The notes beneath the pieces were generated by a model, which had not been told where the DNA came from, ran no database searches, and saw only the letters and a list, made by a program, of their open reading frames with translations. Below, piece by piece: positions 37,878 to 46,634 of a stretch of DNA of 64,000 bases. Where the stretch lies: NCBI GenBank assembly GCA_028867755.1, contig JAGWFT010000001.1, forward strand, positions 1,067,992 through 1,131,991, read 5' to 3'. This DNA comes from Nitrososphaerota archaeon (lineage in GTDB: Archaea > Thermoproteota > Nitrososphaeria > Nitrososphaerales > Nitrosopumilaceae). Position numbers and translations under genes: made by a program. Each line of letters begins with the position of its first letter. Within the stretch, counting starts at the first letter, position 1.

Positions 37878-38000
37878 TTATGAAGCAGCTAACTTGACTT
37901 CTGTTGCATAGTGCCGAGATACTTCATCATGCATGATAACATGAGATTGTTCTTTGAAAACCAGGTTACATCGATAACATTTCCATGCTGTCATGCTCAT
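37878..38000 (-). CDS. Small CxxC protein (40 aa)
   Basis: An ATG ORF of 40 codons. The sequence WKCYRCNLVFKEQSHVIMHD resembles short thaumarchaeal zinc-finger proteins in which a Cys pair is followed by His residues (C8, C11, H20, H24, H30). A good box A (CTTATATAG on the minus strand, about 38022-38032) lies 25-30 bases before the ATG, as for leaderless genes here. It occupies an otherwise empty 430-base gap. Function is unknown. Confidence 0.7.
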   Translation of the reverse strand: MSMTAWKCYRCNLVFKEQSHVIMHDEVSRHYATEVKLAAS

Positions 38001-38143
38001 TACTCACATAATGCAATTTTACTATATAAGACACACTCATGATTTGTACTGTTGATAATTACCTAAAACAATTAACATGACTTGAAGTGAGCATTTGGTT
38101 CTTGTCATATAGTATTTTAATAACAACAAGGAACTCGATGTAG

Positions 38144-39916
38144 ATGCGCCCTTTTAAGATAGGCAAGTGGAACCTAAGTGAACTTGTAGTTGATCCATAT
38201 TCCCCCGAGTTTAAGAGAAGGCTTGGTGCAATAGATCTCAGAGTTAAAGAATTTGAAAAGAACAAGAAAAATCTAACTCCAAGTATTTCAGAAAAAAAAT
38301 TCACAGCCATGCTTCATGATTTGGAAGAAATATCAGAAAAGTTCGGCATTGTGGCAGGTTATGCATCACTAGAATACTCCTCTGATACCCAGTCTGATAA
38401 GGTAACCTCACTTCTTACTAAAATGAGAAAATTTGGAGCAGAAGTTGACAACCGCACTTTATTTTTTGATCAATGGTGGAAAAAACAACTTGATGAAAAG
38501 AATGCAAAAAGACTAATGCGGCACACGGGAGAACTGCATGAATTTCTCAAACATAAGAGAGTGCTGGCACGATATTCGTTGACAGAACCTGAGGAGAAGA
38601 TAATAAACACACTAGATGTCACAGGCCATTCTGCCCTCGTAAAGATATATGACAAAATTACAAATGCGTTCCAATTTACAGTAAAAGTGGATGGAAGAAC
38701 AAGAACCTACACACGAGAAGAGCTTACTCAACTTGTGAGAAGCCCAAAGGCAAAAACAAGAGAGATTGCATACAAATCACTACTATCTCAATTTGACAAA
38801 AACAAAGGTGTTCTAGGTGAGATATATCAGAACATTGCCACAAATTGGAGAGATGAGTGTATTCAAATCCGAGGATACTCTTCACCCATATCTGTCAGAA
38901 ACATTGGAAATGACGTAGATGACAAAACTGTAGAGTCACTTATTTCGGTATGCAGGAGGAACTCTGATGTATTTCGAAAGTTTTTTTCATTAAAAGGCCG
39001 CATTCTAAAAGTAAAAAAACTCAGAAGATATGACTTGTATGCCCCTATTGAGAAAAAAGAGGAGAAAAAATACACATATGACAATGCAGTCAAAACTGTG
39101 CTTCAGACTCTTGGTAACTTTAGTCCCACACTGGGGGAGTTTGCAAAAAAAGTATTTGTGGAAAACCATGTTGACTCGCAAATAAGACCTGGAAAAAGAA
39201 GCGGTGCTTTTTGCAGTACAATTGCACCAAAGATAACACCATTTGTTTTACTGAATTTCAAAGGAAGAACAAATGATGTCTTTACCATGGCGCATGAACT
39301 AGGACATGCAATACATAGCATTGCTGCAGCAGATAAATCAATTTTCATTCAGGAAGCACCACTGCCACTGGCTGAAACTGCATCTACATTTTCTGAGATG
39401 TTGTTATTTGATAGAATCTCAAATCAGGTCTCAGAGAAAGAACAACAACCAATTCTAGTTGAACACATAGATGATCTTTATGCCACGGTTGGAAGACAGG
39501 CCTACTTTACAGTTTTTGAGATAGCCGCACACCAGAGAATAGGGGAAAGCACAACAATACAAGACATCTCTGAAGAATACATGAGAACATTAAAAGAACA
39601 GTTTGGATCCTCGCTTTCAATTTCTCAAGACTTTGCAGTAGAATGGACATGTATCCCGCATTTCTTTCATTCTCCCTTCTATTGCTATTCATATTCATTT
39701 GGCAATCTACTGTCACTTTCTTTGTTCCAGAGATACAGAAAAGAAGGACAATCATTTGCACCAACTTACGTAAAGATACTTTCTGCGGGAGGGGCAAAAA
39801 AACCAGAAGAGTTGCTCAGAGAACACGGAATAGATATAACATCTGAAAAGTTCTGGCAAGAAGGTTTTGATTATATCAAAAGTCAGATCAAAAGGCTTGA
39901 AAAAGTAGTATATTAA
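38144..39916 (+). CDS. pepF: M3-family oligoendopeptidase F
   Basis: A 590-residue zinc metallopeptidase that trims short peptides in the cytoplasm. The zinc site is FTMAHELGHAIHSI (HExxH) with the downstream Glu in PLAETASTFSEM. Length is that of PepF. No partner genes are close. Two hairpins follow the stop. Confidence 0.93.
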   Translation: MRPFKIGKWNLSELVVDPYSPEFKRRLGAIDLRVKEFEKNKKNLTPSISEKKFTAMLHDLEEISEKFGIVAGYASLEYSSDTQSDKVTSLLTKMRKFGAEVDNRTLFFDQWWKKQLDEKNAKRLMRHTGELHEFLKHKRVLARYSLTEPEEKIINTLDVTGHSALVKIYDKITNAFQFTVKVDGRTRTYTREELTQLVRSPKAKTREIAYKSLLSQFDKNKGVLGEIYQNIATNWRDECIQIRGYSSPISVRNIGNDVDDKTVESLISVCRRNSDVFRKFFSLKGRILKVKKLRRYDLYAPIEKKEEKKYTYDNAVKTVLQTLGNFSPTLGEFAKKVFVENHVDSQIRPGKRSGAFCSTIAPKITPFVLLNFKGRTNDVFTMAHELGHAIHSIAAADKSIFIQEAPLPLAETASTFSEMLLFDRISNQVSEKEQQPILVEHIDDLYATVGRQAYFTVFEIAAHQRIGESTTIQDISEEYMRTLKEQFGSSLSISQDFAVEWTCIPHFFHSPFYCYSYSFGNLLSLSLFQRYRKEGQSFAPTYVKILSAGGAKKPEELLREHGIDITSEKFWQEGFDYIKSQIKRLEKVVY

Positions 39917-39920
39917 AATC

Positions 39921-39975
39921 GCCTGGCAGTCAAGCGCCCTCAACTGCCAGGCATGTTCCCCTACGGTTTGAACCG
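39921..39975 (+). terminator. Two adjacent hairpins after pepF
   Basis: GCCTGGCAG (39921-39929) pairs exactly with CTGCCAGGC (39944-39952) around a 14-base loop, followed at 39964-39975 by CGGTT-TG-AACCG. They begin five bases after the pepF stop. No T-run follows directly, so a terminator role is possible but not shown; a structured RNA or repeat copy is the alternative. Confidence 0.45.
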
Positions 39976-40101
39976 ATGTCAGTGACTAGAGAGATACATT
40001 ATAATTTAAACTATTGGGAGCAGATCTGAGCTATTTGTTGAGATGTAGGTTTGTTGCTAAAAATGTGTGAAGAATGGGTTTTTGCACTATCTTTCAATTT
40101 T

Positions 40102-41406
40102 TTAATTATTGATTAATTGTCTTTTTTTATATCGTATTACAAACAGAATTGTGATAACAGAAATTATGCCTCCCACAATCAACCAAAGGTTGTTTGGCAG
40201 AGTCATTTCAGACTGAGTTCCAGTTGTCTTGTCCATTAGTTCTAAAACTCCATGTGATGACGGTATTGACATGGTTGTTCCAGAAGGCCAAGATAACGCA
40301 TAAAATGTACTACATGCAGAATTATTATTTCCAGAACATGCTGATGCCTTTAACGAAATGCCATATCTATCTAAATTATGCAAAAGAGATAGTGGTATTC
40401 TAAATTCATATAGTCTGTGATCATAGTTTGATTCAATAGGATCATTTGTGCTTGAGAACCCCATACTTGAATTATAACCTGAGGGTGGCACAAGGTCAAT
40501 CGGATTACTTTGATTATCATATGTCCATACTTCGCTTCCAAAATTGGTACTCATTTTGGTTCCATTTAAGAAAGCATAGCTTGTTCCAACTCCTGTTTCG
40601 TTGACACTAAGAAAATTTCCCTGGGAGTTGCCTGAATCAAAGATCATCAAGAAATGATATCCTAGTACAGGGGCGTAAGATGAATTTGTTTGGTCAGTCA
40701 CAACATCAGCAAGAACGTAAAGAAAATTTGAATCATGTTGTGCAAGGACATACATCTTGGACCCATTTCTCTCTGTGCTGACAGCTTTTGATGGATCCCA
40801 CTCTGTAGTCCACTTTCCATTAATGATAGGAGGAGTATCGGTAAATGAAGCCTCCAATACTTGTGGTTTTCCAGACAAGGTAAAATTTTGAGCAACAGAT
40901 CCTGCTGCAAGAGGGGCTTGTGTGAGCATCTGACTGCCTGTAATCTGAATCTCTTCTATTCCTTGATTGAATGCAATTTTTAAAATTCTGTTTGAAGGAG
41001 TTGTAGTCTCTTCATAGCCTAATCCGTGATTATTTCCACGTACCACAAAATGTGTCTCCTCGCCGTTCTTCGTGGCATCTATCAAAGTTCTTGGCAGATT
41101 TATTGTAAAGTTACCGTTCTTTGTTGTTTGTAAAGATATGACAATAGAGTTGGATGTAGTATTGGCGTTTATTGAAACTAGTTTTCCTCCTGTAATATCA
41201 TAGTTAACTGACATATTAGTTCCATTTACGCTAGCAAGATTATTCAAGTTGGCAGATGGCATCTGTTGACCAAATACAACTTGAGATGAGATGAAAATAG
41301 CAGTTAGTATTATAAATATAATCAAAACTCTACTGTTTTGGAAAATGTGTGTTTCAATATTAGATTTTGGGGACAATTTATTAGAAGGGTAAAATGAATC
41401 TATCAT
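40102..41406 (-). CDS. Surface protein with CBM9-like domain, membrane-anchored at the C-terminus
   Basis: About 434 residues from the ATG at 41406; an earlier in-frame start would overlap the next gene and lacks secretion features. A signal (VLIIFIILTAIFISSQVVFGQQ) precedes two beta-rich domains; the second (GKWTTEWDPSKAV.., FLYVLADVVTDQTN) looks like a family-9 carbohydrate-binding (DOMON-like) module. Two Cys (ACSGNNNSAC) may pair. The end has a membrane helix (NLWLIVGGIISVITILFVI) and basic tail. It is in a run of minus-strand surface genes. Confidence 0.72.
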   Translation of the reverse strand: MIDSFYPSNKLSPKSNIETHIFQNSRVLIIFIILTAIFISSQVVFGQQMPSANLNNLASVNGTNMSVNYDITGGKLVSINANTTSNSIVISLQTTKNGNFTINLPRTLIDATKNGEETHFVVRGNNHGLGYEETTTPSNRILKIAFNQGIEEIQITGSQMLTQAPLAAGSVAQNFTLSGKPQVLEASFTDTPPIINGKWTTEWDPSKAVSTERNGSKMYVLAQHDSNFLYVLADVVTDQTNSSYAPVLGYHFLMIFDSGNSQGNFLSVNETGVGTSYAFLNGTKMSTNFGSEVWTYDNQSNPIDLVPPSGYNSSMGFSSTNDPIESNYDHRLYEFRIPLSLLHNLDRYGISLKASACSGNNNSACSTFYALSWPSGTTMSIPSSHGVLELMDKTTGTQSEMTLPNNLWLIVGGIISVITILFVIRYKKRQLINN

Positions 41407-41488
41407 ATTAAGAATTCGAAGCAAAAAAAGATTACTAGATCCTCGCAACAGTTTTTCAAAATGATCGGACCTTATGGTACTTGAACAT

Positions 41489-41926
41489 TCAACCTGAAAA
41501 ATAGAATGTTGTTTGAGATGTAACATTAGACGAACCATATTGTGCTGATACAGCATATGTCCCACCAAGCTTCCAAATAGCAGGGGTAGTCATGATTGTA
41601 GCTTGAAATCTACCATCTAGAGAAACAGGAATTCGTTCAGCTTGTAAAAGTAAATTATTTGGATCAAGAATCAAAATTGTTACTGGAGTGCCAGCAACTG
41701 GCGATTTAACCATACCTGAAATTACGATTACATCGCCCATACTGTAAGAGGACTTGTCTGTGATAGCAGTGATAGAAGTCGGAGTAGGTTGGTTACTTGA
41801 TTGTGTTATGCTGGATGTGGAATTGTTGACAGTGGTAACCTTGAATTCACCTTGTTCAAGATAGAGGATTATCGTTGTTATGACCACAATCACGACACAT
41901 ACTGCAATCAGGATTTTTCCATTCAT
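41489..41926 (-). CDS. Small secreted Ig-like domain protein
   Basis: The 145-residue product has a signal or anchor helix (ILIAVCVVIVVITTIILYL) and one Ig/MG-like beta domain (ITDKSSYSMGDVIVISGMVKSPVAGTPVTILILDPNN). Similar domains sit in thaumarchaeal surface proteins, including the 20.3-kb gene here. It lies between the CBM9-like gene and the NHL gene on the same strand, so it may share a message or function with them. Confidence 0.7.
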   Translation of the reverse strand: MNGKILIAVCVVIVVITTIILYLEQGEFKVTTVNNSTSSITQSSNQPTPTSITAITDKSSYSMGDVIVISGMVKSPVAGTPVTILILDPNNLLLQAERIPVSLDGRFQATIMTTPAIWKLGGTYAVSAQYGSSNVTSQTTFYFSG

Positions 41927-41956
41927 GATTTAACTATCCTACATTTCACGTATTAT

Positions 41957-43009
41957 CTAATGGCTAAATCTGACTCTGAAAATCAACAAGGAGATGATGG
42001 CAACCGTTAGAGTGACAAGAGTCGTGGTACCAAATTCAGGAACAGTAGCTTTTTTCTGGGCACTGGAAGTTTGATTTTCTATTGAAAATTTTTGTACGGT
42101 GGGATGATATGGATTGCTGTCAGACACATACACATTGCCCTCAGAATCAACTGTGATGCCTGTTGGCGACAAGAACTGGCCACTATCGGTTCCATTGGTT
42201 CCCCATGCGGTAACAAACTGTCCATCGTTTGTAAATTTTTGTACATTTCTATTGCCAGCATCTGTGATGTATATATCATCATTTGAATCAATTGTGATTC
42301 CTATTGGTCTAGTAAATTGTCCATTTCCTGTACCTGAAGAACCCCATTTTGTTAGAAACTGGCCATCGTTTGTAAATTTCTGTATGCGATCGTTATTTGT
42401 ATCAACCACATACACATTACCATTTTTGTCTAGCGCTATACCACTTGGGGTATCAAATTTTCCATCGTCGGTTCCAAGTGTCCCCCATGTGTTAATGGCA
42501 TTACCATTGTTTGCAATTTCAAAGACAGAATTTTTTGATTGTTCTGTAAAATACATATTACCAGCAGAATCAACAGCAATACCAACAGGATACAACTGAG
42601 AAACAATAAATGATTTAACATAATTTCCTGAACTATCAAATTCTTCGATCCTATTATTTGACTGATCAGTTACATAGATGCTTCCAGATGAATCAGCGGC
42701 AATATTTGTCGGTAAATTAAATTGCCCATAACCTGTTCCATATGTACCCCATGCAGAAAGAAACTTGCCATCATTTGAGAATTTCTCAACACGGTTATTG
42801 TTTGTATCAGTTACATACACATTATCATATGAATCCACTGCAACACCTACTGGTTCATTTAACATACCTTCAGAGTTACCTAAGGAACCCCACGAGGTAA
42901 CAAAAGAGTATGTCTGTTGTGCAAGTGCAAATGCAAATGAAAAACCCGTACTAAAGTAAATCAATACACAGCCAATTATCAATAAAACCCAGGTCTTTTC
43001 TAATCTCAT
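41957..43009 (-). CDS. Secreted NHL-repeat protein with PEFG anchor
   Basis: The 350-residue product has a signal helix (VLLIIGCVLIYFSTGFSFAFA) and six NHL repeats of about 42-47 residues (pattern ..GVAVDSYDNVYVTDTNNNRVEKFSNDG), predicting a beta-propeller. It ends in VPEFGTTTLVTLTVAIISLLIF and a basic tail, the archaeosortase anchor. NHL propellers bind ligands or proteins; the partner is unknown. Confidence 0.88.
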   Translation of the reverse strand: MRLEKTWVLLIIGCVLIYFSTGFSFAFALAQQTYSFVTSWGSLGNSEGMLNEPVGVAVDSYDNVYVTDTNNNRVEKFSNDGKFLSAWGTYGTGYGQFNLPTNIAADSSGSIYVTDQSNNRIEEFDSSGNYVKSFIVSQLYPVGIAVDSAGNMYFTEQSKNSVFEIANNGNAINTWGTLGTDDGKFDTPSGIALDKNGNVYVVDTNNDRIQKFTNDGQFLTKWGSSGTGNGQFTRPIGITIDSNDDIYITDAGNRNVQKFTNDGQFVTAWGTNGTDSGQFLSPTGITVDSEGNVYVSDSNPYHPTVQKFSIENQTSSAQKKATVPEFGTTTLVTLTVAIISLLIFRVRFSH

Positions 43010-43389
43010 TTTTTAACTGACAAATTCTGGTTTTTTATTCTTTATTAAAGTTCGCCAACATGATAAAAACACAGATGAAGAAGAATGAGAAGTAAATCTG
43101 TAAGATGTCCTATTCTCTAAAATTGGATTTGATAAATTGTTGATTTGTTTATCATGATGACAAAATACAGAATTGGGCGAATGAGTAGATGTAAAAAAAC
43201 TCCAGTTTTTGCCAGATATGAACCAGTCAACGACAAACAAAGACATATCTAAAAGATAGAAAACTATGGAAAAAGAAGCCTAGTTCTCCAGCATGCATAG
43301 TTTTGCACGTTTTGTTCGTAATTCAAGTATAAAAAATGCAATCAGCATAGCAAAAGCTATTTTATTTTACAATGCAAACTAATTTGTAA
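43010..43389. other. Intergenic region between NHL gene and small zinc gene
   Basis: It holds promoter-like AT-rich DNA, including a TATTTTATTTT stretch about 30 bases before the GTG of the next gene. A 77-codon minus-strand ORF (43013-43246) lacks family or membrane features and is not called. No repeats or tRNA genes are seen. Confidence 0.4.
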
Positions 43390-43545
43390 GTGAAATACCC
43401 CAGATGTTGCAATAAGGAACCAGAATATTTGATTACATATGATTGTGGCCCAGATCCACAAGAGACCATGCTTGTATGCAAAGAACATTTCAAAGAAGAA
43501 CCATTCCAGAGATTTGCAGTCAAGATAGAAAAACTGCGTGGGTAG
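43390..43545 (+). CDS. Small zinc-binding protein (51 aa)
   Basis: A GTG ORF of 51 codons with CCNKEPEYLITYDCG and MLVCKEHFKEEPF. The CKEH-F/Y block repeats that of the 70-residue protein at 36794-37006. Several Cys plus His could hold one zinc. The TATA-like DNA about 30 bases upstream supports a leaderless start. The secreted-protein gene follows 32 bases later. Confidence 0.68.
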   Translation: MKYPRCCNKEPEYLITYDCGPDPQETMLVCKEHFKEEPFQRFAVKIEKLRG

Positions 43546-43577
43546 ACTTAATAATTCGAGCTAAAAAGTTGCATTAA

Positions 43578-44756
43578 ATGAAATATGTTGTCGTATCTTT
43601 ATTTATCGTTACAGCTCTGATTAGTTCGATTACAAGCGTCTATGCACAACAGCCCCAGCTTGCAACATACAGAGAAACGGCACATGTGCTTGTAGATGAT
43701 GTTTCTCAGAATCGAACTTCTGCCTTCATAACATTATCCACTGACAGTAATCTAGAAATGCAAGTCCCAACATCTCTTGATAAAGAAATACACGATGCCC
43801 AAAATGTCACATCTGTTGACATAACAAATGTACCAAACTGTGTTTTAGGTGTACCGAGTAATGTAGGCTGTGTGGTAATAACAATGATAAATCCTTCATT
43901 GGTAGAATCACATGATATAGGAAAGATACAAGCTAACGGACAAAAAGTTGGTGATTCAATTATAAAAGAAATAAACAAAGAGTTTAGTCTTGATTCTCAA
44001 CTTTGGCAAGTTTATGTCAGACCTACACCTAAAACAGAATTAAGTGCAACTCCCGGAACTTCTAACTCTTCTGCAAATATTTCAATTAATGCAGTATACA
44101 CATTTTCGACTACCAAGACAGATTATCTGTTTGATGACTTTTCTTCGGTGCTTTTAGCTAAACAGATTTCACATGCTGGAGGGTTTTATGATGTTGCAAA
44201 GACAATGGCAAGTAACAATGATTCAAGTATAACATTTGCAATAATTCCTCAAAACAATACCTCACTTTATCAACTACAGGTTGCAAGATACTTTTCCTTG
44301 AATGAAACACTGCCCATCATAAAGCCCTTACAATTGTTTGGCATTAATCAATTAATTAGATCATCATATTTTGACGTTGGTTTCTTCCCTCTCAACTCGC
44401 TTCTAGATGTAACAATATTATCAAAACATGATTTAACAATAACAAACCACGGAGGAGAACTTGTACCAACTACTATAAGAAACGGTCAACAAATACCAAC
44501 TGTTCTTTCACAACCTGGCTGGATTTTTGACCCTGGTTCAGGAAAAAGCATTTTTGCAGTGTATCTCTTTGGAACAAACACGACAGCATCAAATGATGAG
44601 CTAACATTAACCATAGGTAACTCAACTGGACAAGTAGGTCCAACTCAAGGCACAGCAGCTACAAGTCAGTCAGGAACTGACTACTCAACGTATGCACTAA
44701 TCGGAATTGTAATTGCAGGTGGCGCTGCAGTTTATCTTTTCATTAAAAGAAAATAA
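43578..44756 (+). CDS. Secreted protein with C-terminal membrane anchor
   Basis: The 392-residue product has a signal peptide (VVSLFIVTALISSITSVYAQQ), a beta-rich outer region with many NxS/T sites and two Cys (NCVLGVPSNVGC), a Gly/Thr/Ser linker and a C-terminal helix (YALIGIVIAGGAAVYLFI) with a basic end. No PEFG motif. I think it is a conserved thaumarchaeal surface family; no activity can be inferred. It converges on the arginine decarboxylase gene, one base away. Confidence 0.68.
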   Translation: MKYVVVSLFIVTALISSITSVYAQQPQLATYRETAHVLVDDVSQNRTSAFITLSTDSNLEMQVPTSLDKEIHDAQNVTSVDITNVPNCVLGVPSNVGCVVITMINPSLVESHDIGKIQANGQKVGDSIIKEINKEFSLDSQLWQVYVRPTPKTELSATPGTSNSSANISINAVYTFSTTKTDYLFDDFSSVLLAKQISHAGGFYDVAKTMASNNDSSITFAIIPQNNTSLYQLQVARYFSLNETLPIIKPLQLFGINQLIRSSYFDVGFFPLNSLLDVTILSKHDLTITNHGGELVPTTIRNGQQIPTVLSQPGWIFDPGSGKSIFAVYLFGTNTTASNDELTLTIGNSTGQVGPTQGTAATSQSGTDYSTYALIGIVIAGGAAVYLFIKRK

Positions 44757-44757
44757 T

Positions 44758-45327
44758 CTAAAGTATCAAAACTGCGGCTGCAAATACAGTAGTCCATCTT
44801 CCGTGTGGGTCTCCAATAGCACTTTGAGTGATGTTTCTTGTTTTGTATATTTGGTTTGATATTTTCCACTGTTGTTTTTTCTCATCCCAGCTCTTGTTTA
44901 CATCAAATTCTATTCCTAATGAAGATGCCAGCATCTGAGCAGCAATATCTTCAGCATACTCACCGGCTTCTTTTTCAGTCTCACCAAAGGAATGATACTC
45001 AGAAAGATAACCGTACTTTGTTTTGTCTTTTGGTTCTGCAATTCCTACTGATGAAGCAATAAGTCTGTGAGGCTCATTAGTATCATTTCTTGCATAAATT
45101 ACAAATTGTATACTTCCAGGCCTTATCAATTTAAGACCTTCAGCTTTTGAGATCAGTTTTGCACCAGGTGGAAAAATGCTAGAAATTAGAACAATGTTAG
45201 TGCCTGCAATTCCAGCATCACGAAGAGCATATTCAAAGCTTGTCAGTCTATCTTGATGTACACCCTTACCTCTGGTAAGAAATAGTTTTTTTGCAACAAG
45301 ATCAAGCACATTCCATTCTAATTCCAC
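44758..45327 (-). CDS. pdaD: Pyruvoyl-dependent arginine decarboxylase
   Basis: A 189-residue proenzyme that cleaves itself to make a pyruvoyl group and then turns arginine into agmatine. The cleavage site is the Ser-Ser pair in IVLISSIFPPGAK (Ser49-Ser50). Further family segments are GLKLIRPGS, ASSVGIAEP and SEYHSFGETEKEAGEYAE. With the agmatinase at 1.6 kb it provides putrescine, used for archaeal polyamines and in tRNA modification as agmatidine. Confidence 0.92.
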   Translation of the reverse strand: MELEWNVLDLVAKKLFLTRGKGVHQDRLTSFEYALRDAGIAGTNIVLISSIFPPGAKLISKAEGLKLIRPGSIQFVIYARNDTNEPHRLIASSVGIAEPKDKTKYGYLSEYHSFGETEKEAGEYAEDIAAQMLASSLGIEFDVNKSWDEKKQQWKISNQIYKTRNITQSAIGDPHGRWTTVFAAAVLIL

Positions 45328-45359
45328 ATCTTTAAAAATTTATTGAAAATAAGGAAAAA

Positions 45360-45818
45360 TTAGTTCAAAGACTGTAATGCCTGGATAATTTCTTGTCCAT
45401 GAGATTCGACGTTAACATCTCGAAATATCTTGGCAATTTTTCCATCTTTATCTATGACAAATGTAGAACGTTTTGCAAGTCCAGCCAAGTTCAGCCCTGC
45501 GTAGATCTTACATGTAGATTTCGCAGTATCGCTCAGATGTAGGTAAGGAACCTTGTACTCATTAACGAACTTTTTCTGGTCATCAATTGTATCTACAGAT
45601 ATTGCAAAAAGCTCGGCATTTTGTTCCACGATTTTAGGATAAGCCCTTATAGTGGTTTCTGCCATCTGGAAAATTTTTTTTGACGGACATGCAAAGAGGT
45701 GGTTTTTTGGATAAAAACACAGTACGACATTTTTTCTTCCTCTAAAAGAGCCAAGTTTTATGGTATTTCCGTCATTTGCAACAAGTTCGAAATCAGGTGC
45801 AGCGTCCCCTTCTTTCAT
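45360..45818 (-). CDS. Peroxiredoxin (BCP/AhpC-TSA family)
   Basis: A 152-residue thiol peroxidase fold with the N-terminal [15 protein letters not shown] and [13 protein letters not shown], where Cys44 is the likely peroxidatic residue. The normal PxxxT/SxxC motif is PKNHLFAC here: the Thr/Ser position is Leu41. The rest ([12 protein letters not shown]) is intact. A resolving Cys may be the one in STCKIY. It probably removes peroxides in an organism with an oxidative lifestyle. Confidence 0.85.
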   Translation of the reverse strand: MKEGDAAPDFELVANDGNTIKLGSFRGRKNVVLCFYPKNHLFACPSKKIFQMAETTIRAYPKIVEQNAELFAISVDTIDDQKKFVNEYKVPYLHLSDTAKSTCKIYAGLNLAGLAKRSTFVIDKDGKIAKIFRDVNVESHGQEIIQALQSLN

Positions 45819-45875
45819 GTAATAGTTTCACGCCATGGGTTTATGACTATTTTGGATTTAGACAAATATGTGCGA

Positions 45876-46418
45876 TTAGATGAGATATGACTTTTTGAAG
45901 GTCTTTTGATAAAGTTTTACAGAGTTAATCACGACCTTTTTTGCACTTGCGGCATTCTTCCAGCCCACAATCTCAACTTTTTTTCCTTCTAGTTGTTTGT
46001 AAACCTGAAAAAAGTGAGCTATTTCTTTTAGATGATGTTTTTCTAGATCTCCGATGTCTTTTAGACTTGCATATCTTGGATCATCTTTTGCTACACAGAG
46101 AATCTTACTATCCATTTTGTTTGAGTCCTTCATTCTTAGCAAACCAATTGGTCTTGCCTCTATTAGAATTCCTGGAAAAGTAGGATTTGTAACCAAAACC
46201 AACGCATCTAATGGGTCGCCATCTTCAGCATAGGTCTGTGGAATTATTCCATAATCTCCAGGATAATACAGTGGAGAAAAAAGAACCCTGTCTAGTTTGA
46301 TAATGTTATTTTTTTTATCATACTCATACTTGTTTTGAGAACCTTTTGGTATCTCGACTATCACATTCAAAATTGATGGTACTTTTGAGCCTGTTTCAAT
46401 ATCATGCCACAAATCCAT
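45876..46418 (-). CDS. ppa: Inorganic pyrophosphatase
   Basis: About 180 residues from the ATG at 46418 (a GTG five codons before is possible). It splits pyrophosphate from biosynthesis. The class I signature DGDPLDALVL is present, with the active-site YPGDYGIIP and KMDSKILCV..DDPRY segments. Cytoplasmic, essential. It is separated from peroxiredoxin by about 57 bases on the same strand. Confidence 0.94.
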   Translation of the reverse strand: MDLWHDIETGSKVPSILNVIVEIPKGSQNKYEYDKKNNIIKLDRVLFSPLYYPGDYGIIPQTYAEDGDPLDALVLVTNPTFPGILIEARPIGLLRMKDSNKMDSKILCVAKDDPRYASLKDIGDLEKHHLKEIAHFFQVYKQLEGKKVEIVGWKNAASAKKVVINSVKLYQKTFKKSYLI

Positions 46419-46634
46419 AATGATTACTGTCACAAAAAAAGCCTAATTTAATTGCCATCTAGTAATAAGATATCTTACATTACCAATGTTTTTTGATTTT
46501 TTAATCCATGGGTGTTATTTTCACTCAATAGATCTTAAATTCAAGATAAAATAGATCATCTTTTAAAAAACATTCAAATAATTACGGAATCTTAAATCAG
46601 AGAATACAAATAAGAAAGGATTCAGGATTATAAC

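Noticed and set aside
39921..39975. tRNA gene
   Set aside because: Stems do not give an acceptor, D arm and seven-base anticodon loop; T-arm-like bases do not pair correctly.
43013..43246. Minus-strand ORF of 77 codons
   Set aside because: No family, signal or Cys pattern; composition looks random, and it abuts the NHL gene promoter.
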